A stretch of 64,000 nucleotides of DNA from assembly GCF_001742285.1 (NCBI RefSeq), contig NZ_MIEK01000002.1:33215-97214 (forward strand). Direction: 5' to 3'. The notes beneath the pieces were generated by a model. That model saw nothing but the letters and a program-made list of their open reading frames with translations. It was not told the DNA's origin and searched no databases. Below, one piece after another: positions 1-10,685 of the stretch (within the stretch, counting starts at the first letter, position 1; every line of letters begins with the position of its first letter). The position numbers and the translations under genes were made by a program. Origin of the DNA: Enterococcus rivorum. Lineage in GTDB: Bacteria > Bacillota > Bacilli > Lactobacillales > Enterococcaceae.

Positions 1-99
1 GCCGCTCAAAAACTCTATGAAAAAACTGGTTTTTCTGATACTTCTATGAGAGTTTCTAGCGATACTGGACTACTAAAAGTCATGCACTTAATGCTTTAA
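1..99 (+). CDS. C-terminal end of a GNAT-type acetyltransferase (partial)
   Basis: The window opens inside a gene whose last 32 codons are open and end in TAA at 97-99. The residues include AQKLYEKTGF, the usual final acetyl-CoA-fold segment of GNAT N-acetyltransferases (A..LYeK.GF), which supports the family. Substrate cannot be told from the tail. RlmD follows 44 bp later on the same strand. Confidence 0.6.
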   Translation, partial: AAQKLYEKTGFSDTSMRVSSDTGLLKVMHLML

Positions 100-143
100 A
101 AATTAATTGTTTCAGAAAATATCACGATGTAAAGGATGACAAC

Positions 144-1514
144 ATGACCCAACTAATGTTAAAAGAAGGCCAAACGATTCCCTTAAAAATCAAACGTTTA
201 GGGATTAATGGTGAAGGAATCGGTTATTACAAAAAAACCATTGTTTTTGTTCCTGGTGCTTTACCTACAGAAGAAATTATTGTAAAAGTTACCGCTGTGG
301 AAGAACGATTCATTGAAGGAGAAATTCAAGAAATCAAAAGAGAAGCTCTGGAGCGTATAGCACCTCCTTGCCCAGTATATGAGACTTGCGGTGGTTGCCA
401 GCTACAGCATCTATCCTACAAGGCTCAACTTTCTTTCAAAAAAGATTTACTAAAACAAGCCTTAAACAAATTTAGACCGAAAGATTTTCAAGACTATCAG
501 CTTCTACCAACTATCGGAATGAAGGAGCCTTGGCATTATCGAAATAAAGCCCAATTTCAATTGCGAGAAATAGAGGGAGAAGTACAGGCTGGACTTTACC
601 AAGCAGAATCTCATCAACTAGTGCCGATTACCGATTGTCTTGTTCAACAGCCAGCTATAACGAAAGTTATGAATGTGATTGTTGCATTACTAAATAAATA
701 TCACCTACCAATCTATGATGAGCAAAAAAATAGCGGTATTTTCAGAACAATAATGGTTCGTGTTGGGATTCAGACGGGTGAACTGCAAGTCGTTTTTATC
801 ACTCAATCAACAAAATTTCCAAAAAAACGTGACTTACTTCAGGAAATTCAAGAGCAATTGCCTGAAGTCGTTTCGATTATGCAAAATGTTCAGAATAAAA
901 AGACGTCCATTGTTATGGGTGACGATACGATGCATCTCTGGGGGAAAGAGAGTATCGAAGAGCAAATAAGTGAAGTTACTTTTGACTTGTCGCCAAGGGC
1001 CTTTTTCCAATTGAATCCCGAACAAACGGAAGTTCTTTATGCTCAAGCGATTAAAGCGTTAGATCCTCAACCATATGATAGTGTAGTAGATGCTTATTGT
1101 GGTGTTGGTACTATCGGACTAAGTATTGCGAAAAAAGTCCAAGAAATCCGCGGCATGGATACGATTCCAGCCGCAATTGAAGATGCCGAAAAAAATGCTG
1201 AGAGACTTGGCGTAACCAACACTTATTACGAGGTTGGTGCTGCGGAAAGGTTATTGCCTCAGTGGTTTAAAGAAGGATTTAAACCCGATGCCATTATTGT
1301 TGATCCGCCACGAACAGGATTAGATCAGAAGCTATTAAAAGCGATTCTGACGCAACCACCGAAAAAAATGGTTTACGTGTCTTGTAATGTTTCTACTTTA
1401 GCAAAGGATTTAGTCGATTTGGCCAAAGTTTACACAGTAGAGTATCTACAGTCTGTTGATATGTTTCCTCAAACTGCACGCTGCGAAGTTGTCGTAAAAT
1501 TGACAAAAAAATAA
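144..1514 (+). CDS. rlmD: 23S rRNA (uracil-C5)-methyltransferase, RlmD/RumA family
   Basis: A 456-residue SAM-dependent enzyme that methylates C5 of uridines in 23S rRNA. An N-terminal TRAM domain (about residues 5-65) is followed by four cysteines in CPVYETCGGCQLQH, the [4Fe-4S] ligands of the RumA/RlmCD family. The methyltransferase domain shows DAYCGVGTIGLS (SAM binding), DPPRTGLD and the catalytic-Cys motif YVSCNVSTLAKDL. Length is normal for the family. The ATG at 144 follows an AAGGATGA ribosome site. In Firmicutes one such enzyme can modify both U747 and U1939; which sites are modified here is not visible. A strong terminator follows at once. Confidence 0.93.
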   Translation: MTQLMLKEGQTIPLKIKRLGINGEGIGYYKKTIVFVPGALPTEEIIVKVTAVEERFIEGEIQEIKREALERIAPPCPVYETCGGCQLQHLSYKAQLSFKKDLLKQALNKFRPKDFQDYQLLPTIGMKEPWHYRNKAQFQLREIEGEVQAGLYQAESHQLVPITDCLVQQPAITKVMNVIVALLNKYHLPIYDEQKNSGIFRTIMVRVGIQTGELQVVFITQSTKFPKKRDLLQEIQEQLPEVVSIMQNVQNKKTSIVMGDDTMHLWGKESIEEQISEVTFDLSPRAFFQLNPEQTEVLYAQAIKALDPQPYDSVVDAYCGVGTIGLSIAKKVQEIRGMDTIPAAIEDAEKNAERLGVTNTYYEVGAAERLLPQWFKEGFKPDAIIVDPPRTGLDQKLLKAILTQPPKKMVYVSCNVSTLAKDLVDLAKVYTVEYLQSVDMFPQTARCEVVVKLTKK

Positions 1515-1520
1515 GAAGAA

Positions 1521-1563
1521 AGAGAGTGAAACAAAACTAAAAATCAGTTTTGTTTCACTCTCT
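1521..1563 (+). terminator. Rho-independent terminator after rlmD
   Basis: A perfect 18-bp inverted repeat (1521-1538 with 1546-1563) with a 7-nt loop begins 6 bp past the rlmD stop. Its core AAAACTAAAAATCAGTTTT recurs in other hairpins of this window (31.4, 35.3, 49.8 and 57.5 kb). Confidence 0.85.
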
Positions 1564-1617
1564 AAATCTCAAAGTATCTCTGTTTTTCAATGCTACTTAA
1601 AGGAGATTAGACATTAT

Positions 1618-1974
1618 GGAAAAATCAGAGCGTTTGAAAATATATTTGAAACACTCAAAAGAGAAGTGAAGGAAGAGTGTGGTCTGCCCATAACTAAAAT
1701 AAACACTGGGAAAATTGAAACCGTGAGTGCTCCTTATTACGAAGTTCAAAGTTATACCCCTTACTATAGTGTCCAAAATATTGCGGGAAGATACCCAATA
1801 ATGATGGACGTTTTCTTGTGTGAAGCGGAAGGTAACTTGCTAAAAGAAACTGATGAAAGTAAAAACATTGCTTGGAGAAGCGTAGAAGATATCTCAAAAT
1901 TATTGAATCAGCCTAACAAATTTTATGCAATGCATTTTGGTGCAATAAAAAAAATAATTACTGAATTGCTGTAA
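1618..1974 (+). pseudogene. Nudix hydrolase remnant, 5'-truncated
   Basis: From 1618 one frame reads GKIRAFENIFETLKREVKEE, matching the Nudix box (G..E.FE....REV.EE) that binds the metal and pyrophosphate, and continues to a TAA at 1972-1974. No start codon precedes the box in frame, and the first glycine of the box is the first residue after the lesion. A Shine-Dalgarno AAAGGAG and an ATG at 1616 sit in another frame that stops after 17 codons. The simplest reading is that the N-terminal beta-strands and part of the box were deleted. An internal GTG at 1666 could start a 102-residue product, but it would lack the catalytic box. Confidence 0.65.
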
Positions 1975-2019
1975 TTATTTTTTTACTTTAGAATCTAAAT
2001 CTGCAAAGACAACATAGAG

Positions 2020-2065
2020 AAATCGTATGAAATTCAGTGTTTAAAATGCTTATTTCATACGATTT
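2020..2065 (+). terminator. Terminator hairpin after the Nudix remnant
   Basis: A 14-bp perfect stem (2020-2033 with 2052-2065) is followed by a T run, 45 bp past the remnant's stop. The stem is A/T-flanked on both sides, so it could work on both strands. Confidence 0.7.
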
Positions 2066-2171
2066 TTTTAATATCTTGTCAAAATATTAGTTTTCAGCAA
2101 CTCAAAAATAGCGTTCAAATTACCGATTATTTTGAGAATAAATCTGATGAAACCATACGAAAAAGTCTGCA

Positions 2172-2545
2172 CAAACTAGACTAGACCGCGTAATTTTCTA
2201 AACAACTAAGTAATTTTGACTCAAAAGATTTTTTATCATACGTCATGTATTTATAATTAAGGATTTGTTCACAAGTGTTGCACAAATAAAAGAGACTAGA
2301 CAAAGTTTCTTCCAGAGAAACAGCGGAACTACTAGCAGTTCGTGTCAGTGCCCGTGACCAGAATCCAATGTGAATTACTTGGGCTTGCCATTTATTTAGC
2401 CCAAGTTTGAAGCTTGGAAACTCTGAGACCTGACTTTTGGGCTCAGAGTGGTTCCACGGTTTTTCACTGGCAATAACTGTTGGGAGTAGAGCCCAGCCAC
2501 CCTTTTTTTTATTGAAGGAGCAGGGGAGCCTAATCTAGTTTATAA
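2172..2545 (+). repeat. Dispersed structured repeat, copy A (MITE-like)
   Basis: A non-coding unit of about 370 bp with imperfect terminal inverted repeats (AAACTAGACTAG at 2173-2184; CTAATCTAGTTT ending at 2542). It contains internal hairpins, for example ACTTGGGCT/AGCCCAAGT near 2377-2407 and CTCTGAG/CTCAGAG near 2421-2448. Nearly the same core is repeated about 316 bp downstream, and related copies lie at about 16.3-16.7 kb (inverted) and 49.4-49.9 kb. I do not recognise it as a named element. Confidence 0.7.
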
Positions 2546-2624
2546 AACACTGATAGTATTTATATATATGACTTAGTATAGTATTTTGACCCTATTATAA
2601 TTGAGTTATCTTTATGCACAGTTG

Positions 2625-2815
2625 CTTCCAGAGAAACAGCGGAACTACTAGCAGTTCGTGTCAGTGCCCGTGACCAGAATCCAATGTGAATGACTTGGGC
2701 TTGCCATTTATTTAGCCCAAGTTTGAAGCTTGGAAACTCTGAGACCTGACTTTTGGGCTCAGAGTGGTTCCACGGTTTTTCACTGACAATAACTGCTAGC
2801 AGTGGAGCTTAGTTG
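2625..2815 (+). repeat. Dispersed structured repeat, copy B (core only)
   Basis: The central part of copy A (about 2309-2497) recurs here with only a few changes, starting at the shared TTCCAGAGAAACAGCGGAAC. The outer flanks carrying the terminal inverted repeats are absent on the left, so this looks like a partial tandem duplication. It ends about 25 bp past the GH1 gene's stop side and could double as its 3' region. Confidence 0.75.
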
Positions 2816-2839
2816 CCTCTCTCTTCTCTTTAGTCTTGG

Positions 2840-4652
<1,813 letters not shown>

Positions 4653-4658
4653 CTATCA

Positions 4659-5909
4659 TTACTCCTTCAACATTTGATTTTCTGCTTTTGTTTCCTGATC
4701 ATCATAGACTTTGAAAAACGGATACCAGATGGCAGCTGAAATCAAGAAAATTCCTAGCATCAAAATAATTCCTGTAATTGCTCCTGTAGTAAACCACGTT
4801 GCAAACGGAAACGGACAATACCACAATTCAAACTGTACTTTTGGAATCGGCGCAAATGGAATAACTTTTGTAAATACATAAATCACTACGGGTAAAATAA
4901 TTCCTTGTAACCACATTGGTATCATCAATATGGGATTCCAGGCTACTGCACCAAATATGACAGGTTCATTAATATTAAAGATTGATGGAACAATACACGC
5001 TTTCCCCAAAGCACTAATTTTTTTGGAGCGCGCACGCATCATCATAAACACTAACGGCATTGTACACCCAATTCCGCCAATCCAAAGATACGCTGAATAT
5101 AACGTGCTACTTGTAACGAGATTCAACGTTTCAACAGTAGCGTTACCCTTTTGAACCAATGCAATATTTTCCGCTATCGCTTTTAGCAACACTGGTTGCA
5201 CAACTGGTGTAAGAACCCACGTAGAAATCCCCATTGAATACAAGAAACAAATCAAGAACATCATCCCTACAAAGCCAAACGGCGATTCCATAAAATGAGA
5301 CAACGGCATAAAAATAGTCAGCACAATATTATACAAATCTACTTTCATAATTAACACGACTATCCAACCAAAAAGAACGATTACACCAATTGGTAACATA
5401 GAATCAAACCATGCTCGAACAAAGTCTGGAATAACTGACTCTTCCTTGAAGAAGCTAAACTTCCCTAGCATAACTAAAACCCAACCGGCAATTAAACCAG
5501 CAACAATCGCAACAAACATCCCCCCGGCACCTAATGCATCATGGCCAAATCCAATAACACCATCTTTTTCAATTTGAGGAGAAATAATCATTAAAAATAA
5601 CAATAAACCACTTGTACCAGCTATAATTCTTTGTTTCCGTAATCTCTTTTTTTCCATTAAATTAAATGGAATTAGAAAAGCCACAAAAAGAGATATTTTC
5701 CCCATCGTCCAGCCAAAAGGTACCCAAAAGCTAGGTAATCCCGGGAAATAATCATTTAAAATAGCCAACATTGAAAAAATTGATCCTAGGAAAATAAACG
5801 GTAATGTTTGCATAATTGAATCCTTGATACTGACTATCCAAGGATTATTATTTATTTTGTTCATCTTAGGTGAAAAACTATTTTCCAACCAATAAATCAA
5901 CTTGTTCAT
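4659..5909 (-). CDS. PTS cellobiose/beta-glucoside-type EIIC permease
   Basis: A 416-residue integral membrane permease of the lactose/cellobiose family, with many hydrophobic helices throughout (for example around residues 30-55, 70-90, 100-115, 130-155 and 180-200) and the family signature FNINEPVIFGAVAWNP in the second half. It forms the sugar channel for the phosphorylation-coupled uptake system. It is slightly shorter than the usual 430-450 residues. The ATG at 5909 overlaps no neighbour, and EIIB lies 22 bp upstream. Confidence 0.92.
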   Translation of the reverse strand: MNKLIYWLENSFSPKMNKINNNPWIVSIKDSIMQTLPFIFLGSIFSMLAILNDYFPGLPSFWVPFGWTMGKISLFVAFLIPFNLMEKKRLRKQRIIAGTSGLLLFLMIISPQIEKDGVIGFGHDALGAGGMFVAIVAGLIAGWVLVMLGKFSFFKEESVIPDFVRAWFDSMLPIGVIVLFGWIVVLIMKVDLYNIVLTIFMPLSHFMESPFGFVGMMFLICFLYSMGISTWVLTPVVQPVLLKAIAENIALVQKGNATVETLNLVTSSTLYSAYLWIGGIGCTMPLVFMMMRARSKKISALGKACIVPSIFNINEPVIFGAVAWNPILMIPMWLQGIILPVVIYVFTKVIPFAPIPKVQFELWYCPFPFATWFTTGAITGIILMLGIFLISAAIWYPFFKVYDDQETKAENQMLKE

Positions 5910-5931
5910 CTATAACGCCCCTTTTTATATT

Positions 5932-6249
5932 TTATTCTTTATTTAATTCTAGCAACAAGTGCTCAACGGCTGCCTTTCCATCTAATGTGGCATAGTATTC
6001 TTTTTTCATTAAGATCACTTTTAAGGTAGAATCTTGAATAATTTCGTCCACTTCATCAAGAAGGTATTCTAGATGCGGCCCCACCATCAACGCATCTATT
6101 TCATCAACGTAATTCTCAATTTCTGACTCACTTCTTGCGACAATCCGCATCTCTAAATTTAGTTCTTTCGCTGCTTTACGCATATTTGCCGCCATGAAAC
6201 CGCTACTTGCACCTGATCCACACACTAGTAAAATTCTTAATTCACTCAT
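5932..6249 (-). CDS. PTS lactose/cellobiose-type EIIB component
   Basis: A 105-residue phosphotransfer protein, first gene of the operon. The phosphocysteine loop is at the N-terminus (LLVCGSGASSGFM, Cys about residue 10). It takes phosphate from EIIA and gives it to the sugar in EIIC. An AGGAGG site lies 8 bp before the ATG. The gene diverges from the PRD regulator, leaving about 170 bp of shared control region. Confidence 0.92.
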   Translation of the reverse strand: MSELRILLVCGSGASSGFMAANMRKAAKELNLEMRIVARSESEIENYVDEIDALMVGPHLEYLLDEVDEIIQDSTLKVILMKKEYYATLDGKAAVEHLLLELNKE

Positions 6250-6422
6250 TTTATTTGCCTCCTACTCTTCATTTGTGACACTCTTATCATCAATCTTTTC
6301 ATCCTTCTTATCAAATAGATTTCTTTCCTATTCAAATGGCTTTGGCGGAAAAAACTGTACTTGATTTAAATGTTTTTGAAACGAATAATAAGAACTATAA
6401 AAGGATAAGGGGAGAACGTAAA

Positions 6423-8321
6423 GTGCCTTTAAATCAAAAAGAAGAAACACTGCTAAAGCTGCTAATAAACCAACAAGACTGGTTATCTGCTGCTTATCTA
6501 GCCAAAGCATTAGCTGTCTCAACTAGAACCGTTCGTAACTATGTCGCTAAAATTAACCAACATGCAGAATCAGACATTATTATCGCCTCTAGAAAAGGGT
6601 ATAAGATGGATACTGTAGTTGATTTACAAGGAGCTCTCTACTCTCTCCAACCGGAACTAAACACACCAAAAGAAAGAAGTCATTACTTAATGAATTTACT
6701 CATTCAAAACCGACGCATTGACTATTTTGATGTGGCAGAAACACTGTTTGTGAGTATCCCAACCATAGAAAAAGACACTTTACACTTACGAAAAAAATTA
6801 AGTAAATATCAATTAAAAATTATAAAAAATGGGCATTTTCTAAGTATCGAAGGGGAAGAAACAAATTTCAGGAAGCTTGCTAGTGACCTGTTACAAGATG
6901 AAGTTGGACAAAATTTCCAATCGATTCACTCCATCCAAACTATTTTTCCTGATATCCCTATTGAAACAATCCAAAACATCGTAGTTGACAAGCTAAGTAA
7001 GCAGCAATTATACGTTAATGGTTACGCTATGAACAGTTTATTATTGCATCTTGCAATTGCTGTTAATCGCTTAGTTCACCATCAGCGTTCTGACATTGAC
7101 CAGACACCGGAAATTTTCTCCGAAACTCAAATTGAATATCAAATCGCAAGCCAAATTGGAAAACAAATTCATAAAGCTCTAGCTGTCGAAATGGACTTGT
7201 ATGAAATCAATAGTTTAGCACTTCTTTTAATGACTAAAATTTCACCTTCAAACGATACTTCTTTAAAAAATTATATAGAAACATCAATCTATACATTTGT
7301 TGCAGAAGTCTTAGAGACTGTCGCCGAAAAATACTTTATTACTCAAATGTCAGAGGAATTGGTCTTGAATCTATCATTACATGTTTCCAACTTAATTTAT
7401 CGTGCTAAAAATGGGAAGCAAGTCCGAAACCCTCTATCGGAAGAAATCAAACATTCTTACGCATTTATCTATGAAGTAGCTGTTTTCATAGCACAAAAAA
7501 TTCAACAAAAAATTAAGCTTCCTATTTCAGACGATGAAATTACCTTCATTGCAATGCACATTGGTTCTTATTTTGAAGAAAAATTTGAAACAGAAAACAA
7601 GTTGAGTTGCGTTATTTACACACCAGAGTACTACGACATGCACGAACGTCTCGTTTACAAAATTGACGAAAAATTTAATTCACAATTAAACATTGTAGAC
7701 ACTTTTTATCGACTAGATTCGAATGCATTAGTCAAAATGAGGCAGGCTGACCTCGTCTTATCAACTATTGAGATCAAAGAATTAGATAAAGCCATTCAAC
7801 TTTCCCCATTCTTGTCAGGAAAAGATTTAGAAAAAATCCAAGCAGAAATTCAAACGGTTCAGCAAAGGAAAGTGCTCAATACGCTTAAAAAAAGCATTCA
7901 AACTTATTTAACTCCTGAACATTTTAAACGAAATATTTACTTAGACTCACCAGATGACTATATTGACTACTTGGGCACACAACTTGTTCAAACAGATTAT
8001 ATCGAACCTTCCTTTATTGATTTAATTAAAGCGCGAGAAAAAATGTCAGCAACCTCTTTCAACAACGCTGTAGCACTTCCTCATGCCATGGAGATGACTG
8101 CAAAAAAAACAGGCATTTCGATTATTTTAAATGACTACCCTGTAAAATGGGGAACTTACTATGTTCAAGTGATTATTATAATCGTCATGAATAAAACTGA
8201 TATGAAAAAATTTCGGCAATTATTCGACTTTATGATCGATACTTTTTCAGAACAAGAAAAATTACATCAGCTCTTGAGTACTCAAAATTATACGGCCTTT
8301 ATTGACACCTTATTTGAATAA
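6423..8321 (+). CDS. PRD/EIIA-containing transcriptional regulator of the beta-glucoside PTS operon (LicR/MtlR type)
   Basis: A DNA-binding activator whose activity is set by PTS phosphorylation. An N-terminal helix-turn-helix (LAKALAVSTRTVRNYVAKIN) is followed by a second wHTH, two PRD modules in the middle (conserved His near AMHIGSYFEEKFE), a degenerate EIIB-like part and a C-terminal EIIA-like domain with NNAVALPHAME (His). I place the start at GTG 6423 because AAGGGGAG lies 8 bp upstream; the frame also opens at ATG 6336 but without a ribosome site. This gives 632 residues, normal for the family. Divergent orientation implies control of the EIIB-EIIC-EIIA-GH1 operon. Confidence 0.85.
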   Translation: MPLNQKEETLLKLLINQQDWLSAAYLAKALAVSTRTVRNYVAKINQHAESDIIIASRKGYKMDTVVDLQGALYSLQPELNTPKERSHYLMNLLIQNRRIDYFDVAETLFVSIPTIEKDTLHLRKKLSKYQLKIIKNGHFLSIEGEETNFRKLASDLLQDEVGQNFQSIHSIQTIFPDIPIETIQNIVVDKLSKQQLYVNGYAMNSLLLHLAIAVNRLVHHQRSDIDQTPEIFSETQIEYQIASQIGKQIHKALAVEMDLYEINSLALLLMTKISPSNDTSLKNYIETSIYTFVAEVLETVAEKYFITQMSEELVLNLSLHVSNLIYRAKNGKQVRNPLSEEIKHSYAFIYEVAVFIAQKIQQKIKLPISDDEITFIAMHIGSYFEEKFETENKLSCVIYTPEYYDMHERLVYKIDEKFNSQLNIVDTFYRLDSNALVKMRQADLVLSTIEIKELDKAIQLSPFLSGKDLEKIQAEIQTVQQRKVLNTLKKSIQTYLTPEHFKRNIYLDSPDDYIDYLGTQLVQTDYIEPSFIDLIKAREKMSATSFNNAVALPHAMEMTAKKTGISIILNDYPVKWGTYYVQVIIIIVMNKTDMKKFRQLFDFMIDTFSEQEKLHQLLSTQNYTAFIDTLFE

Positions 8322-8343
8322 CCTAAACTTATTTTTCCAAACA

Positions 8344-8385
8344 AAATAACCGAAGCTTTCCTACTTTAGGAGGCTTCGGTTATTT
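8344..8385. terminator. Bidirectional terminator between the PRD regulator and the next gene
   Basis: A 13-bp perfect stem (8344-8356 with 8373-8385), extended inward by an imperfect AGCTTTCCT/AGGAGGCT pairing. It lies between convergent genes ending at 8321 and 8431. Confidence 0.8.
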
Positions 8386-8430
8386 GATACCTATCAAAAA
8401 TCATTTTTCCATTTTTTACTAGCTTTTAAT

Positions 8431-9102
8431 TCACAACCAAAAAAACATTTCAGACACTTTATATATGGAAGAAGGTTCAAATAGTTGCTTCAAAAGAAAT
8501 CCAGCTATAATCAGAACAATGACAACCAGAACGATTCTTATCAAGGATCTTCTTCTCTTTTTAGCAATAAAGTCCGTAGATTTCAAAATTTGTTCCTTGT
8601 AAATTTCAGCATGTTTTAAAGAACCGATATCATAATATGCTGTTACAAATTCATTTTTCTGATCAAAAATATTCGCATTTTCGCCAATAAGAAGGGTATA
8701 GCCGCTTTTTCTTGAAGGTAAATTTCTTGAATCCTTTTTTCTAATATCAATCGTTTGTTCTTCCTGTTTTAGCTCAATAAAATATTTTTTCTGACTTTCA
8801 AATATTGGATTTATCTGCTCCTCATAGTCCTCTTTTTCAAAAAGAGTTGACCATTTGTTTTGTTCTTCTAGAATTTTATTCGAAAAGTCGTTCATTTTTT
8901 TTATTTGAATGTAAATATACCAAATTGAGCCTATTGTTAAAATAGCGGTTAAAAGAACAAAAGACTGTTCCGAGGTTGCCAAAATCACTAATAAAATCAA
9001 CAACAATCCGCTCCACATAATTCTACGCATAAATATTTTTCGATAAAAGGCTTTGATACTTCGCTCATAGTATGTAAAATCTTCTTTTACGAAATCATTC
9101 AT
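8431..9102 (-). CDS. Hypothetical membrane protein with three predicted helices
   Basis: A 223-residue protein I do not recognise. Two adjacent hydrophobic segments (about residues 28-45 and 48-65), a charged soluble middle of about 110 residues and a C-terminal helix (about 190-208) preceded by KKRRRSLIR suggest a membrane protein with a cytoplasmic central domain. The middle part (SGYTLLIGENANIFDQK) resembles YcxB-like or other small bacterial membrane domains only in general character. It is a single gene ending at the bidirectional terminator. Confidence 0.7.
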   Translation of the reverse strand: MNDFVKEDFTYYERSIKAFYRKIFMRRIMWSGLLLILLVILATSEQSFVLLTAILTIGSIWYIYIQIKKMNDFSNKILEEQNKWSTLFEKEDYEEQINPIFESQKKYFIELKQEEQTIDIRKKDSRNLPSRKSGYTLLIGENANIFDQKNEFVTAYYDIGSLKHAEIYKEQILKSTDFIAKKRRRSLIRIVLVVIVLIIAGFLLKQLFEPSSIYKVSEMFFWL

Positions 9103-9270
9103 CTTTTTTCTCCTTTTTCTTTAACCAAACGAGTCTATAAATAATAATTATAATTCATCTTTTTATTAGTGACAAATATTATTTAAAACCTTTCAAGATT
9201 CATTTAGACTTTTCCTCTCATTTAAAAGAAGCAACGAACCTATTTCTCTAAAATTTCCTTCTAATTCTAA

Positions 9271-9290
9271 ACTGTTGCGTGCGCAACAGT
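9271..9290. promoter_or_regulatory. Perfect palindrome upstream of the XRE regulator (candidate operator)
   Basis: Two 9-bp arms, ACTGTTGCG and CGCAACAGT, flank a 2-bp centre. It is 58 bp before the regulator's ATG and about 30 bp upstream of a TAATACT -10-like box. The dyad and its position suggest autoregulation by the adjacent helix-turn-helix protein (inference). Confidence 0.55.
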
Positions 9291-9347
9291 CAATTTTACT
9301 GTATGTTTGTAGTAAGTAATACTAAATGAAACAGAGGTGTAATTACA

Positions 9348-9818
9348 ATGTCTATCGGAAAAAATATTCGCTTAAAAAGAATCGAGCTAAAGTTGACACA
9401 GCAACAGTTAGCAGATCAAGTTTATGTAACTAGACAAACTATTTCTAAATGGGAATTAGGGAAAAGTCAGCCTGATTTACTTTCTCAAAAACGCTTAGAA
9501 CAAATATTATCTATATCTTTTACAGATATAGAATCTTCAATTTTAAAAGAAAGGGGCATTAAGCAAATGAAAAAAGCGGTTCATTTAATTGGGATTATTG
9601 GATTCGGATTTTTATTTCTACCACTACGATTTTTATGGATAAAAGCTTACCAAAATTGGAATCGACCTTCTGTAAGGTTCTTTGGTGTTCCGGTAATCTC
9701 AATGATTTATCTCCTCTATCTTCACTCTTTGAATACAAATGGATTTATTGTCATTTCAGCTTTGACACTTCTACTCTATTTGATTACTAGCTTCTATTTT
9801 TATGATAATACGAAATAG
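9348..9818 (+). CDS. XRE-family regulator fused to a membrane segment
   Basis: A 156-residue protein. Residues 1-60 form a Cro/CI-type helix-turn-helix (LTQQQLADQVYVTRQTISKW, a strong match). Residues about 75-150 contain three hydrophobic stretches, so the DNA-binding domain is tethered to the membrane. Such proteins often sense envelope or peptide signals and regulate neighbours. The ATG at 9348 follows GAGGTG. A terminator follows directly. Confidence 0.82.
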   Translation: MSIGKNIRLKRIELKLTQQQLADQVYVTRQTISKWELGKSQPDLLSQKRLEQILSISFTDIESSILKERGIKQMKKAVHLIGIIGFGFLFLPLRFLWIKAYQNWNRPSVRFFGVPVISMIYLLYLHSLNTNGFIVISALTLLLYLITSFYFYDNTK

Positions 9819-9823
9819 TCAAA

Positions 9824-9862
9824 AAAAGACTAGGAAAGTCCTTTTTTGGCTCCTAGTCTTTT
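9824..9862. terminator. Terminator after the XRE gene
   Basis: A 12-bp stem (9824-9835 with 9851-9862) with A and T tracts on both sides, between convergent genes. Confidence 0.8.
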
Positions 9863-9922
9863 GGACAAAGAAAGTATCCAGTCACAAAACATCAGAAATA
9901 GCATTACTGGAAAGAATTCAAA

Positions 9923-10165
9923 TCATCCTCTCCCAAAAAAGAATGAAACCACCGCAACTAGGATTACAGCTCCCAGGATAGAGGGTAAAATTGCCATCCC
10001 AGCCAGACTTGGTCCCCAACTTCCAAAAAGTGCTTGGCCAATAGATGAGCCTACTAATCCCGCAATGATATTGAAAATACACCCCATTGACTTTCCTTTA
10101 CTTGTAATTGCTCCTGCAATAGATCCAATAACCGCTCCTACAATTAATGTCCATAACCATCCCAT
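9923..10165 (-). CDS. GlsB/YeaQ/YmgE family stress-response membrane protein
   Basis: An 80-residue, glycine-rich hydrophobic protein with three membrane segments. The opening MGWLWTLIVGAVIGSIAGAI and the following GCIFNIIAGLVGSSIG match the transglycosylase-associated/GlsB family, whose enterococcal members accompany general-stress loci. GGAGG precedes the ATG. It is followed by a terminator shared with the XRE gene. Confidence 0.88.
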   Translation of the reverse strand: MGWLWTLIVGAVIGSIAGAITSKGKSMGCIFNIIAGLVGSSIGQALFGSWGPSLAGMAILPSILGAVILVAVVSFFFGRG

Positions 10166-10202
10166 GATAATTCCTCCAAATTTTTTTATTGATTTTTCTC
10201 TT

Positions 10203-10475
10203 TTACACTATGTACTTCATTTCTTCCATAACAGGAATAACAACGTGGTTTTCTCTCCCACAATCTTTGCAAATGTAATACGTATTTAATTCATCTTTTA
10301 AAAGATTATCCATTGATTTAAGCTCTACTTCATTCTCTTTTAAATTCAAATTTCCTAGAGGTCTATTGATTCTTTTTAGGTTTTCAATATCTATTCTGAA
10401 ATTCAACAAATATCGACCAGTCAATTGCGTCGAGCAATTCTTACAAGTTACCTCCACGATTATCTCTCTTTCCAA
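10203..10475 (-). CDS. Small zinc-ribbon-like protein of unknown function
   Basis: A 90-residue protein with two CxxC pairs, CKNCSTQ near the N-terminus and CKDCGRE near residue 70, which suggests a single zinc-ribbon fold. No other domain is recognised. It lies 37 bp upstream of the GlsB-like gene on the same strand and may be co-transcribed with it. Confidence 0.65.
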   Translation of the reverse strand: MEREIIVEVTCKNCSTQLTGRYLLNFRIDIENLKRINRPLGNLNLKENEVELKSMDNLLKDELNTYYICKDCGRENHVVIPVMEEMKYIV

Positions 10476-10631
10476 AGCTTTTCCTCCTTCTCGGTTTATT
10501 ATTCTTCATCCTACTTTAAGTTTACTATCATTAGAGAAAAAATTCGATTAATACGCTTTCATTCATTTTTTAATTAAATGATACTGTCTAAAATCACTGT
10601 TGGGGGAAGAAAATTTTTAGAATAAACTAAA

Positions 10632-10666
10632 AAACAGTATCCTTCACAAAGTAAAGGATACTGTTT
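10632..10666 (-). terminator. Terminator of the rplJ-rplL transcript
   Basis: A 13-bp perfect stem (10632-10644 with 10654-10666) lies 20 bp past the rplL stop, with T residues after the stem on the minus strand. Confidence 0.85.
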
Positions 10667-10685
10667 ATATACACAAAATAAAGAA

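Noticed and set aside
9846..10289. 147-codon plus-strand frame
   Set aside because: Antisense to the GlsB-like gene; Pro/Thr/Ile-rich shadow composition.
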